Shown here in pieces: positions 1 through 7,582 of a stretch of 53,168 nucleotides of DNA (positions are counted from its first letter, which is position 1; each line of letters starts with the position of its first letter). The stretch is from Variovorax sp. CF313 (GTDB taxonomy: Bacteria; Pseudomonadota; Gammaproteobacteria; Burkholderiales; Burkholderiaceae_C): contig NZ_AKIW01000045.1 in NCBI RefSeq assembly GCF_000282635.1, forward strand, positions 1-53,168. Reading direction: 5' to 3'. Under the pieces are notes generated by a model. The model was not told where the DNA came from and made no database searches. It worked only from the letters and a program-made list of their open reading frames with translations. The position numbers and the translations under genes were made by a program.

Positions 1-1
1 A

Positions 2-235
2 CTCTTTGCGAGCGTGCTGATGGCCGGCGGCCTGGCCGGCTGCATCATGCTGCCTCCGCCCCCTCCACCCATGCTCCATGGTCCCGCGCCGGGCTTTCGC
101 GGCGAAGGGCCGCCGATGAACTACGGCGCGCGCAGGCCGCCGCCGCTCGGCTGGGAAGCCTGCGACGGCGCGCGGGACGGCTGCATGCGCGGCATGCCGG
201 GCCAACCCGACGCCCAGGCTCCAGGAGCCCGTTGA
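2..235 (+). CDS. Putative small lipoprotein, 5' end outside window
   Basis: The reading frame is open from the first base. It shows a hydrophobic stretch ending in LAGC, which looks like a lipobox, so the mature product may be a lipidated envelope protein of about 65 residues. After the cysteine comes a run of six prolines and a Pro/Gly-rich tail with no recognisable domain. The true start lies upstream of the window; the GTG at 14 and ATG at 20 are inside the signal sequence. Its stop overlaps the start of the next gene (TGATG), so the two are probably co-transcribed and translationally coupled. Function is unknown. Confidence 0.5.
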   Translation, partial: LFASVLMAGGLAGCIMLPPPPPPMLHGPAPGFRGEGPPMNYGARRPPPLGWEACDGARDGCMRGMPGQPDAQAPGAR

Positions 236-858
236 TGACCGGGGCGCAATTGCACTCCGGCAACCTCGGCACGGTCATCGCCGGCGTGATCCTCCTCGGC
301 ATGGCCGGCGTGGCCTGCATGATGTTTTCGCTGTTCATCACCAACCTGCGGCAGGGCGCGAGGGCGCGCGAGCTCGCGGCGCAGGCCCGCGACGAGGCGC
401 AGCAAAGGCTGGGCGCGAGCCGCGTACAGGACCTGCGGCCGCTGCTCGATGCCGCCCCGGCCTGCCGGGGCATCCGCCTCGACATCCAATTGCCGCCAGA
501 GGCCGTTCCCGTGCTGGCGATAGAGAACGAGCTGCGCGATCTGCTCGCCAAGGTCGCGGCATATGCGGCCAGCGTGATGCGCGCGGGCGCGACGCTGCAG
601 GTTTGCGCCCAGGCGGAGGGCGGGCAGGCGGTGATCCACTGGCGCGACCTCGATGCCGTCGACGTGCGGCCGCCGCTGGCGAGGTTCTTCGACAACGCCC
701 ACACGGCGGCAGTCGGTGCCAGCGCCCGGACCTGCGAGCGCATCGCCAGCCACCATGGCGGACGCATCTACTCGGCGCCGCATGCAGGAGGCGTGCTGGG
801 GCTGACGCTGCGCCTGCCGCTGCTGGCCGGCGAGCGCGTTCAGGGATTGACCGGCTGA
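235..858 (+). CDS. Membrane-anchored protein with degenerate histidine-kinase ATPase-like domain
   Basis: This 207-residue protein has one N-terminal membrane helix (about residues 12-35) and a short charged coil. The rest resembles the ATP-binding half of a sensor kinase. The C-terminal part (ERIASHHGGRIYSAPHAGG, then GLTLRLPL) reads like the G2/G3 region of a HATPase_c domain. No His-phosphorylation box is visible. The expected N-box asparagine is replaced (DLLAKVAAYA) and the G1 DxGxG motif is not intact. It may be an inactive kinase-like regulator or a decayed kinase. The ATG at 235 overlaps the previous stop; a TTG at 232 is in frame but less likely. Assignment rests only on motif resemblance. 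Confidence 0.55.
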   Translation: MTGAQLHSGNLGTVIAGVILLGMAGVACMMFSLFITNLRQGARARELAAQARDEAQQRLGASRVQDLRPLLDAAPACRGIRLDIQLPPEAVPVLAIENELRDLLAKVAAYAASVMRAGATLQVCAQAEGGQAVIHWRDLDAVDVRPPLARFFDNAHTAAVGASARTCERIASHHGGRIYSAPHAGGVLGLTLRLPLLAGERVQGLTG

Positions 859-940
859 CTGATCGACGCCGGCCGGAACGGGCCTCCTGGAACTCCGCGC
901 CATACTCGCGGTCCCACGGTGCCGCCGCCTTTCTTTCCCG

Positions 941-1474
941 ATGCCGAACGTGCGATCCATTGCTTCTCCGACCTCTTTTCTCCGTGCGCTCGCCGCGAGC
1001 GCGGCCCTTCTCGCTGCCGGTGCACTGCATGCGCAGGCCTTGCCGGCGGGCGTGCACCTTGGCATGTCGGCCGAGGAACTGCGGGCCGTGCTGCCCGCGG
1101 CCGAGCGTGTGCAGCGCCCGCAGCGGCTGAGCGGCGGACTGGCCGGCAGCTGGCGCGCGGCCCCGGTCGAGATGGCGGGGCTGCTGTTCGAGCCGACCTT
1201 CTTCTTCGCCGCCTCGGAGCTGCGCCGCGTCGAATACGTGGCGACGGCGCAGGCCACGCCCGACAACGGCGCGGCGGCCTTCGCGGCGCTCGTGCGATGG
1301 GGCCGAGGGGCGTTCGGCAATGAACTCGCATCGCACGACCCGGGCAGCGCGTACGCCGCATGGGTGAGCAACGACACCGACGTCTACGTGCAGCAGCAGG
1401 CCGGCGATCCGCGCCGCGCGAGCGTGCGGCTGGTCTACAAGGCGCGGCAGCTGCGCGACGGCAGCGAACTCTGA
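941..1474 (+). CDS. Secreted hypothetical protein
   Basis: The 177-residue product begins with a basic n-region, a hydrophobic core (LAASAALLAAGAL) and an Ala-X-Ala site (LHAQA), which is a typical Sec signal peptide cleaved near residue 32. The mature part is about 145 residues with no motif I recognise. It resembles many small periplasmic proteins of this group that begin with a GMSAEEL-type helix. No clear Shine-Dalgarno sequence precedes the ATG, but the signal peptide supports this start. It lies 82 bp after the kinase-like gene and may be the last gene of that group. Confidence 0.6.
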   Translation: MPNVRSIASPTSFLRALAASAALLAAGALHAQALPAGVHLGMSAEELRAVLPAAERVQRPQRLSGGLAGSWRAAPVEMAGLLFEPTFFFAASELRRVEYVATAQATPDNGAAAFAALVRWGRGAFGNELASHDPGSAYAAWVSNDTDVYVQQQAGDPRRASVRLVYKARQLRDGSEL

Positions 1475-1584
1475 GCGCCGCCGCGCCATGGGAAGTTGTC
1501 CTGCAAGCCGATTCGAATCCGTCCGGCCGGCGGCGCCCGGCAGGCGGAGAGACTGCCGTCTCCAAATTCTTCATGGAGACGACG

Positions 1585-1764
1585 ATGCCCGAGGCCAGCG
1601 AGGTCCGCATTCCGCAGGACGATGAGCAGATTGATGTCACCGACCTGAAAGAGGTCGACTACTGGACAAAATGGTTCGGCGTGACCGAGGCTCGCCTGCG
1701 CACGGCCGTGGCGTCTGCCGGCACGCGCAGGGACGATCTGCGCGTCTACCTCGGGCTACCCTGA
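1585..1764 (+). CDS. DUF3606 family small protein
   Basis: This 59-residue protein matches the DUF3606 family: an acidic start, an IDV segment, then YWTKWFGVTEARLRTAV and a C-terminal VYLG. Such proteins are common stand-alone products in beta- and alphaproteobacteria and have no established function. I chose the ATG at 1585 because GGAG lies at 1575-1578 with suitable spacing. The ATG at 1573 is the alternative and adds four residues. The gene converges on ureG, with only a hairpin between them. Confidence 0.7.
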   Translation: MPEASEVRIPQDDEQIDVTDLKEVDYWTKWFGVTEARLRTAVASAGTRRDDLRVYLGLP

Positions 1765-1788
1765 AGCGGCTGCAGCCGAGCTGCTTCA
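1762..1788. terminator. Hairpin shared by two convergent stop codons
   Basis: TGAAGCGGCT and AGCTGCTTCA form a ten-pair stem with one G-T pair and a short loop. The 5' arm contains the DUF3606 stop and the 3' arm contains the ureG stop, so one structure may end both convergent transcripts. No U-tract follows on either strand, so intrinsic termination would be weak. Confidence 0.45.
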
Positions 1789-2436
1789 GGCTGCGGCCAG
1801 CATGCCCCGTTCCTCGATGAACGCGACCACCTCGGCCACGCCGGTGAGCGTCTTGAGGTTCGTCATCACGTAGGGCCGCTGGCGGCGCATGCGCTGCGTG
1901 TCCTGCTCCATCACGTCGAGGTTCGCGCCCACGTAGGGGGCGAGGTCGGTCTTGTTGATGACGAACAGGTCGCTCTTGGTGATGCCGGGGCCGCCCTTGC
2001 GCGGAATCTTTTCGCCGGCCGCCACGTCGATCACGTAGATCGTGAGGTCCGACAGCTCGGGGCTGAAGGTGGCCGCGAGGTTGTCGCCGCCGGATTCGAC
2101 GAACACGATGTCGGCGTCCGGAAAATCCTCGAGCATGCGGTCGATGGCTTCGAGGTTGATCGACGCGTCCTCGCGGATGGCGGTGTGCGGGCAACCGCCC
2201 GTCTCGACGCCCATGATGCGTTCAGCCGGCAGCGCGCCAGACACCGTCAGCAGACGCTGGTCTTCCTTGGTATAGATGTCGTTGGTGATGGCGATCAGGT
2301 CGTACTTGTCGCGCATCGCCTTGCAGAGCATCTCGAGCAGCGTGGTCTTGCCCGAGCCGACCGGGCCGCCGATGCCTACGCGCAGCGGGGGCAGTCTCTT
2401 GGTGCGATGGGGGATGTGGTGCAGGGCGGAGGTCAT
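1786..2436 (-). CDS. ureG: Urease accessory GTPase UreG
   Basis: UreG is a SIMIBI-class GTPase that powers nickel transfer into apo-urease together with UreD, UreF and UreE. The 216-residue product has the P-loop [10 protein letters not shown] near the N-terminus, a TNDIYTKED segment, the conserved Cys-Pro-His metal-binding region ([13 protein letters not shown]) and the [11 protein letters not shown] guanine-specificity motif. I chose the ATG at 2436, which gives the usual length and a short basic N-terminus. An ATG at 2487 would overlap the end of ureF. It is the last gene of the minus-strand ureE-ureF-ureG group and lies 16 bp after ureF. Confidence 0.96.
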   Translation of the reverse strand: MTSALHHIPHRTKRLPPLRVGIGGPVGSGKTTLLEMLCKAMRDKYDLIAITNDIYTKEDQRLLTVSGALPAERIMGVETGGCPHTAIREDASINLEAIDRMLEDFPDADIVFVESGGDNLAATFSPELSDLTIYVIDVAAGEKIPRKGGPGITKSDLFVINKTDLAPYVGANLDVMEQDTQRMRRQRPYVMTNLKTLTGVAEVVAFIEERGMLAAA

Positions 2437-2452
2437 GGAGGGGGTGTCCGGT

Positions 2453-3133
2453 TCAGCTTCGGAAGAGGCGGGAATATTGTGTTTCATGACGGGCCGACAA
2501 CACCGCCAGCAGGGGCGCGAAGGCCTGGCGCTGGTCGTCGCCGAGGGCCATGGCGCGGGCCACGGCATCCGGGATTTCCTGCGCCAGCCGCCCCAGGATG
2601 CGCTGGCCCGCGCTCTGGCCGAGCGGCACGGCCTTGACGGCGGCGGCGACCATGTTCTCGGCCCAGCCGAAGGCGAAGGCCAGGCAGCCGTCGTGCACCG
2701 TGGCGCCGGTGCGGCCGACCGCGAAGGCGAAGGCGATGGGGTAGCTCGCGGGCAGGTCGGTGAATACTTCGGCCGTGTCGGCGTGGTGCAGCTTGAGCCA
2801 CTCGACGAAGGAGCGGCCCATCTGTTCGGTCTGCAGGAAAAATTCGGCCGATTCGCGGGTGCTCATCACCCACTGATTGAGTTCGCGGATGCGCGGCATG
2901 TCGTTGGCGCGCCAGGCCGCGATGGCCTGCGCGAAGGCCGCGAGATCGCCGCGCGCGAAGCTCAGGTGCAATTGGTCGGCGAGCCATTCGGCGGCCTTGG
3001 CCTCCGAGTCGACGCCGGCCCATTCCACTGCCGCCTCGATGCCTTCGGAATACGAGAAGCCGCCCACGGGCAAGGCCGGCGAGGCGAGCCAGATGAGCTG
3101 CAGCAAGCTGTTGGCGCTGACTGGGTTGGGCAT
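2453..3133 (-). CDS. ureF: Urease accessory protein UreF
   Basis: UreF is the all-helical accessory protein that bridges UreD and UreG during urease activation. The 226-residue sequence shows family features: an N-terminal [18 protein letters not shown] segment, an acidic region with [10 protein letters not shown], and a C-terminal [15 protein letters not shown] stretch. Length fits the family. It sits between ureE (98 bp upstream) and ureG (16 bp downstream) on the same strand. No strong Shine-Dalgarno sequence is seen before the ATG, as is common in this locus. Confidence 0.95.
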   Translation of the reverse strand: MPNPVSANSLLQLIWLASPALPVGGFSYSEGIEAAVEWAGVDSEAKAAEWLADQLHLSFARGDLAAFAQAIAAWRANDMPRIRELNQWVMSTRESAEFFLQTEQMGRSFVEWLKLHHADTAEVFTDLPASYPIAFAFAVGRTGATVHDGCLAFAFGWAENMVAAAVKAVPLGQSAGQRILGRLAQEIPDAVARAMALGDDQRQAFAPLLAVLSARHETQYSRLFRS

Positions 3134-3231
3134 GTCAGTTTTTCACTGCGCGACTTTGTTCGGGGCGCGTGCACAGGCCACCGGGCGCTCCCCTCCGCGA
3201 ATGTCCCCCGTCGGCGTGAGCGCGCCCCGGA

Positions 3232-3804
3232 TCACGCATGGCCATGCTCGTCGAGCAGTTCCGGCGCGAGCACGAGCGGCTTCGGGCCTTTGCTGCCGCC
3301 ATGCGAGTGCCCATGGCCGTGGCTGTGACCCCCGCTGTGCGAATGCTCATGCGAACCATAGGCGCCGTTCTCGGGTTCGAAGGCTTCTTCCACCGCCACG
3401 ACGATCAGGTGCATCGAACGCAGCATGTCGGCCAGCACATGGTCGGGCTCGATCTTGAGATGGTCGGGCCTGAGCTCGATCGGCACATGCCGGTTGCCCA
3501 GGTGATAGGCCGCGCGCGTCAGGTCGAAAGGCGTGCCGTGGGCCGTGCAATGCGTGATGCGCAGCACGGGCTGCGGCGCGGCGATGACGCGGACCAGCGA
3601 GCCGTCTTCGGCCACCAGCACATCGCCACCCCGCACGGCGGTGCCGCGCGGCAGGAACACGCCGATCTGGCGGCCCTGCGAGTCGGTGGCGTCGAAGCGG
3701 CTTTTCTGGCGAATGTCCCAGTCGAGCTCGATGGTGGCGGCGCGCTTGAGCAGAACGGGCGCAAGGCCGCGGCCCTGGGGCATGAGTTTGTTGGCGGTGA
3801 GCAT
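3232..3804 (-). CDS. ureE: Urease nickel metallochaperone UreE
   Basis: UreE binds nickel and delivers it to the UreDFG complex. The 190-residue protein has the N-terminal peptide-binding domain (residues 1 to about 80) and the metal-binding domain with ITHCTAHGTPFDL-type and YHLGNRHVPIEL segments. It ends in a His-rich tail (HEHSHSGGHSHGHGHSHGG) that could hold several nickel ions. I chose the ATG at 3804; upstream in-frame codons would run into the promoter of the toxin-antitoxin pair. It begins the minus-strand ureEFG group, which is separated from ureC by that pair, so it probably needs its own promoter between 3805 and 3875 or read-through from ureC. Confidence 0.95.
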   Translation of the reverse strand: MLTANKLMPQGRGLAPVLLKRAATIELDWDIRQKSRFDATDSQGRQIGVFLPRGTAVRGGDVLVAEDGSLVRVIAAPQPVLRITHCTAHGTPFDLTRAAYHLGNRHVPIELRPDHLKIEPDHVLADMLRSMHLIVVAVEEAFEPENGAYGSHEHSHSGGHSHGHGHSHGGSKGPKPLVLAPELLDEHGHA

Positions 3805-3836
3805 GGTGGCTTGCGGCTCCAAATGAGGCGGGCTAA

Positions 3837-3852
3837 TATAACGTTCGTTATA
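3837..3852 (+). promoter_or_regulatory. Palindromic operator/promoter of the toxin-antitoxin pair
   Basis: TATAACG-TT-CGTTATA is a perfect 7-bp inverted repeat, overlapped on the right by the palindrome GTTATAAC (3847-3854). It lies 24 bp before the antitoxin ATG, is far more AT-rich than its surroundings and contains -10-like hexamers. This fits an autoregulated AbrB/MazE-type antitoxin operator. A Shine-Dalgarno-like CGGAG follows at 3865-3869. Confidence 0.6.
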
Positions 3853-3875
3853 ACTTCTGTTCAACGGAGCGTTCA

Positions 3876-4103
3876 ATGTCCGCCCTCAAACTGACTCAGA
3901 TCGGTAACTCTGTCGGCATCATCCTGCCCAAGGAAGTGCTGGCGAGCATGAACGTGGGCAAGGGCGACACCGTCTACCTCACGCAGGCCGCCAACGGCGG
4001 GGTCACGATCACGCCGTACGACGACGAGTTCGAGCGGCAGATGGAGGCGGCGCGCCGCGTCATGAAGAAGCGGCGCAATGTTCTGCGCGAGCTTGCCAAG
4101 TGA
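3876..4103 (+). CDS. AbrB/MazE-family antitoxin
   Basis: The 75-residue protein has an AbrB/SpoVT-type swapped-hairpin DNA-binding domain: LTQIGNSVGIILPKEVL followed by a GKGDTVYLTQ strand. The C-terminal 25 residues are basic and helical (EAARRVMKKRRNVLRELAK) and would bind the toxin. Its stop overlaps the toxin start (GTGA at 4100-4103), so the two are translationally coupled. Pairing of this antitoxin fold with a Doc toxin is known. CGGAG at 3865-3869 supports the ATG. It is transcribed against the surrounding urease genes. Confidence 0.88.
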   Translation: MSALKLTQIGNSVGIILPKEVLASMNVGKGDTVYLTQAANGGVTITPYDDEFERQMEAARRVMKKRRNVLRELAK

Positions 4104-4504
4104 ACGCCGCCAACCAACACTGGGTCTGGCTGAACCTGAGTGTGATCCAGTTGGTCCATGAAGAACAGCTCGCCGAGCATGGTGGTCCCGCCGGTGTGCG
4201 TGACGAGGGAATGCTTGCATCCGCCATGGGCCGACCGCAGAACCGCGCGATGTACGAATCTCCCGATGCGGCCACGCTGGCCGCGAGCTACGCATTCGGC
4301 ATCGCCCGCAACCACCCGTTCGTGGACGGCAACAAGAGAACCGCATTCGTTGCGATGGAAACTTTCCTCGATCTCAACGGATTCGAGCTCCTCGCGTCCG
4401 ACGAGGACTGCGTACTGAAGACGCTCGGCCTCGCGGCGGGGGAGATCGACGAAGCCTCCTTTGCCCAATGGATTCGCGAGCACCTCGCACCGCGCAGCCC
4501 CTGA
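4100..4504 (+). CDS. doc: Doc-type toxin (Fic/Doc family)
   Basis: Doc toxins phosphorylate EF-Tu and stop translation. The 134-residue protein carries the Doc-type signature HPFVDGNKRTAF (about residues 73-84), where the lysine replaces the second glycine of true Fic AMP-transferases, plus helices typical of the fold (ASYAFGIARN). The start is GTG at 4100, overlapping the antitoxin stop. The stop at 4502-4504 lies only three bases from the stop of the convergent ureC, leaving no room for a terminator, so each transcript probably runs antisense into the other. The sequence looks intact. Confidence 0.9.
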   Translation: MNAANQHWVWLNLSVIQLVHEEQLAEHGGPAGVRDEGMLASAMGRPQNRAMYESPDAATLAASYAFGIARNHPFVDGNKRTAFVAMETFLDLNGFELLASDEDCVLKTLGLAAGEIDEASFAQWIREHLAPRSP

Positions 4505-4507
4505 CAT

Positions 4508-6226
<1,719 letters not shown>

Positions 6227-6228
6227 GT

Positions 6229-6534
6229 TTAAAGCTTCCCTTGAACCAGGCCGCGAAAGCCGTAGACGATGCGATCGCCCGAAAAATCGACCAGTTCGAC
6301 CGTGCGCTGCTGGCCCGGTTCGAAGCGCACCGCGGCGCCCGATGCGATGTTCAGCCGCATGCCGCGCGCGGCCTCGCGGTCGAAGCCGAGCGCGCCGTTG
6401 GTCTCGGCGAAGTGGTAGTGCGAGCCGACCTGGATCGGCCGGTCGGCGGTGTTGCGCACCACCAGCGTGAGGGTACGGCGGCCGGGGTTGAGCGTGTGCT
6501 CGCCGTCGCCGGTGAGGAGTTCGCCGGGGATCAT
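6229..6534 (-). CDS. ureB: Urease beta subunit UreB
   Basis: The 101-residue structural subunit starts MIPGELL and carries the conserved [17 protein letters not shown] and FGFDRE-like ([14 protein letters not shown]) segments and the C-terminal YGFRGLVQG. It packs against UreC in the (alpha-beta-gamma)3 holoenzyme. The ATG at 6534 sits 2 bp after the hupE/ureJ stop, and its own stop sits 2 bp before ureC, so the genes are tightly coupled. Confidence 0.97.
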   Translation of the reverse strand: MIPGELLTGDGEHTLNPGRRTLTLVVRNTADRPIQVGSHYHFAETNGALGFDREAARGMRLNIASGAAVRFEPGQQRTVELVDFSGDRIVYGFRGLVQGKL

Positions 6535-6536
6535 GT

Positions 6537-7142
6537 TCAGACGGCCTGTGCCAGCAGCGACGCACCGAGCACCACGACCGCGGCGCCGGCCACGCGCGGC
6601 AGCCATGCGTTGGCGTGACGCAGCGCCCAGCCTACTGCGATGCCCGCGAGGTGCAGCAGCACGGTCGCGCCGGCCATGCCGGCCAGCGTGAGGGCCGCGC
6701 CTTCTTCGCTCGCCAGTTCGTGGCCGTGGGCCACGCCATGGAAAACGGCGAACACGCCGACGACCGCCATGGCGACCACGGCCGGCAGGTGAACGCGCGT
6801 GGCCACCAGCAGGCCGAGCACCAGCAGCGAGGCCGCGATCATCGGCTCGACCGCCGGCAGCTGCACGCCGGCCAGGCCCATCAGCGCGCCCACCAGCAGC
6901 ATGCCGGCGAAGGCCAGCGGCGCCCAGAGCAGGTCGGGCCAGGCGCGGCGCGCGGCCAGCGCGCTCCAGAGGCCGACCGCGACCATGGCGGCGAGGTGGT
7001 CGGCGCCGGTCAGCGGATGCAGGAACCCCGTGGTGAAGCCGTGGTGCAGGCCGCCGTCGACGCCGGTGTGGGCGCTGGCTGCGAGGGGCAGCACGAGGGC
7101 GGAGAACAGTGCGAAGCTTCTGGAAGCAGTGGTCTTGCGCAT
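6537..7142 (-). CDS. ureJ: HupE/UreJ family nickel permease
   Basis: HupE/UreJ proteins are secondary nickel transporters. The 201-residue protein has an N-terminal signal-like segment ending near SAH, then about six membrane helices. The first helix region carries the family motif [16 protein letters not shown] with paired histidines and Asp, and FHGVAHGHE lies in a later helix. These histidines are the expected nickel ligands. It is located between ureA and ureB, an arrangement typical of related betaproteobacteria, and would feed nickel for urease maturation. Confidence 0.92.
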   Translation of the reverse strand: MRKTTASRSFALFSALVLPLAASAHTGVDGGLHHGFTTGFLHPLTGADHLAAMVAVGLWSALAARRAWPDLLWAPLAFAGMLLVGALMGLAGVQLPAVEPMIAASLLVLGLLVATRVHLPAVVAMAVVGVFAVFHGVAHGHELASEEGAALTLAGMAGATVLLHLAGIAVGWALRHANAWLPRVAGAAVVVLGASLLAQAV

Positions 7143-7170
7143 GGAAAGAATCCTTCTTGTTCGGGGTGTG

Positions 7171-7473
7171 TCAGACGATCGGCTGGTGGACGGTCACCAG
7201 CTTGGTGCCGTCCGGGAAGGTGGCTTCGACCTGGATGTCCGGGATCATCTCGGCGATGCCGTCCATCACGTCGGCGCGGGTCAGCACGCCGCGCCCGTCG
7301 CTCATGAGCTCCGCAACGCTCTTGCCGTCGCGGGCGCCTTCCATTACAGCGGCCGAAATCAGGGCGATGGCTTCGGGGTAGTTGAGCTTCAGGCCGCGGG
7401 CCTTGCGGCGTTCGGCGAGCAGCGCCGCGGTGAAGATCAGCAGCTTGTCTTTTTCGCGCGGAGTCAGTTCCAT
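7171..7473 (-). CDS. ureA: Urease gamma subunit UreA
   Basis: The 100-residue subunit begins [20 protein letters not shown] and ends [11 protein letters not shown], both family hallmarks, with [12 protein letters not shown] in the middle. It is the first structural gene of the minus-strand operon. The ATG at 7473 gives exactly the usual length; the longer frame upstream is an artefact. No ureD is visible upstream: the next gene is the divergent permease-kinase. A sigma-54-like promoter motif lies about 55-70 bp upstream on the same strand. Confidence 0.97.
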   Translation of the reverse strand: MELTPREKDKLLIFTAALLAERRKARGLKLNYPEAIALISAAVMEGARDGKSVAELMSDGRGVLTRADVMDGIAEMIPDIQVEATFPDGTKLVTVHQPIV

Positions 7474-7528
7474 GGGATCGGCATCGGGTGGCGGAGGGTG
7501 GCGGCCATTATGGGCAAGCCGGCTTCGT

Positions 7529-7544
7529 TGCAACAGTCGTGCCC
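7529..7544 (-). promoter_or_regulatory. Sigma-54-type promoter motif for ureA
   Basis: Read on the minus strand, the sequence is GGGCACG-ACTG-TTGCA. It matches the -24/-12 consensus TGGCACG-N4-TTGCA in all but the first base, with exact GG-N10-GC spacing. Transcription would start near 7518, about 45 nt before the ureA ATG. This would place urease under RpoN and an enhancer-binding protein such as NtrC. It is a by-eye match. Confidence 0.65.
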
Positions 7545-7566
7545 TGTTCGCCAAAAGTCGTACGGG

Positions 7567-7582
7567 TGGCACGAAAGATGCA
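7567..7582 (+). promoter_or_regulatory. Sigma-54-type promoter motif toward the permease-kinase
   Basis: TGGCACG-AAAG-ATGCA matches the -24 element fully and the -12 element in four of five bases, with GG-N10-GC spacing. It overlaps the ATG at 7578, so if it is used, the real translation start must be downstream, for example GTG at 7650. The alternative is that the bases only form part of an activator site. Confidence 0.5.
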
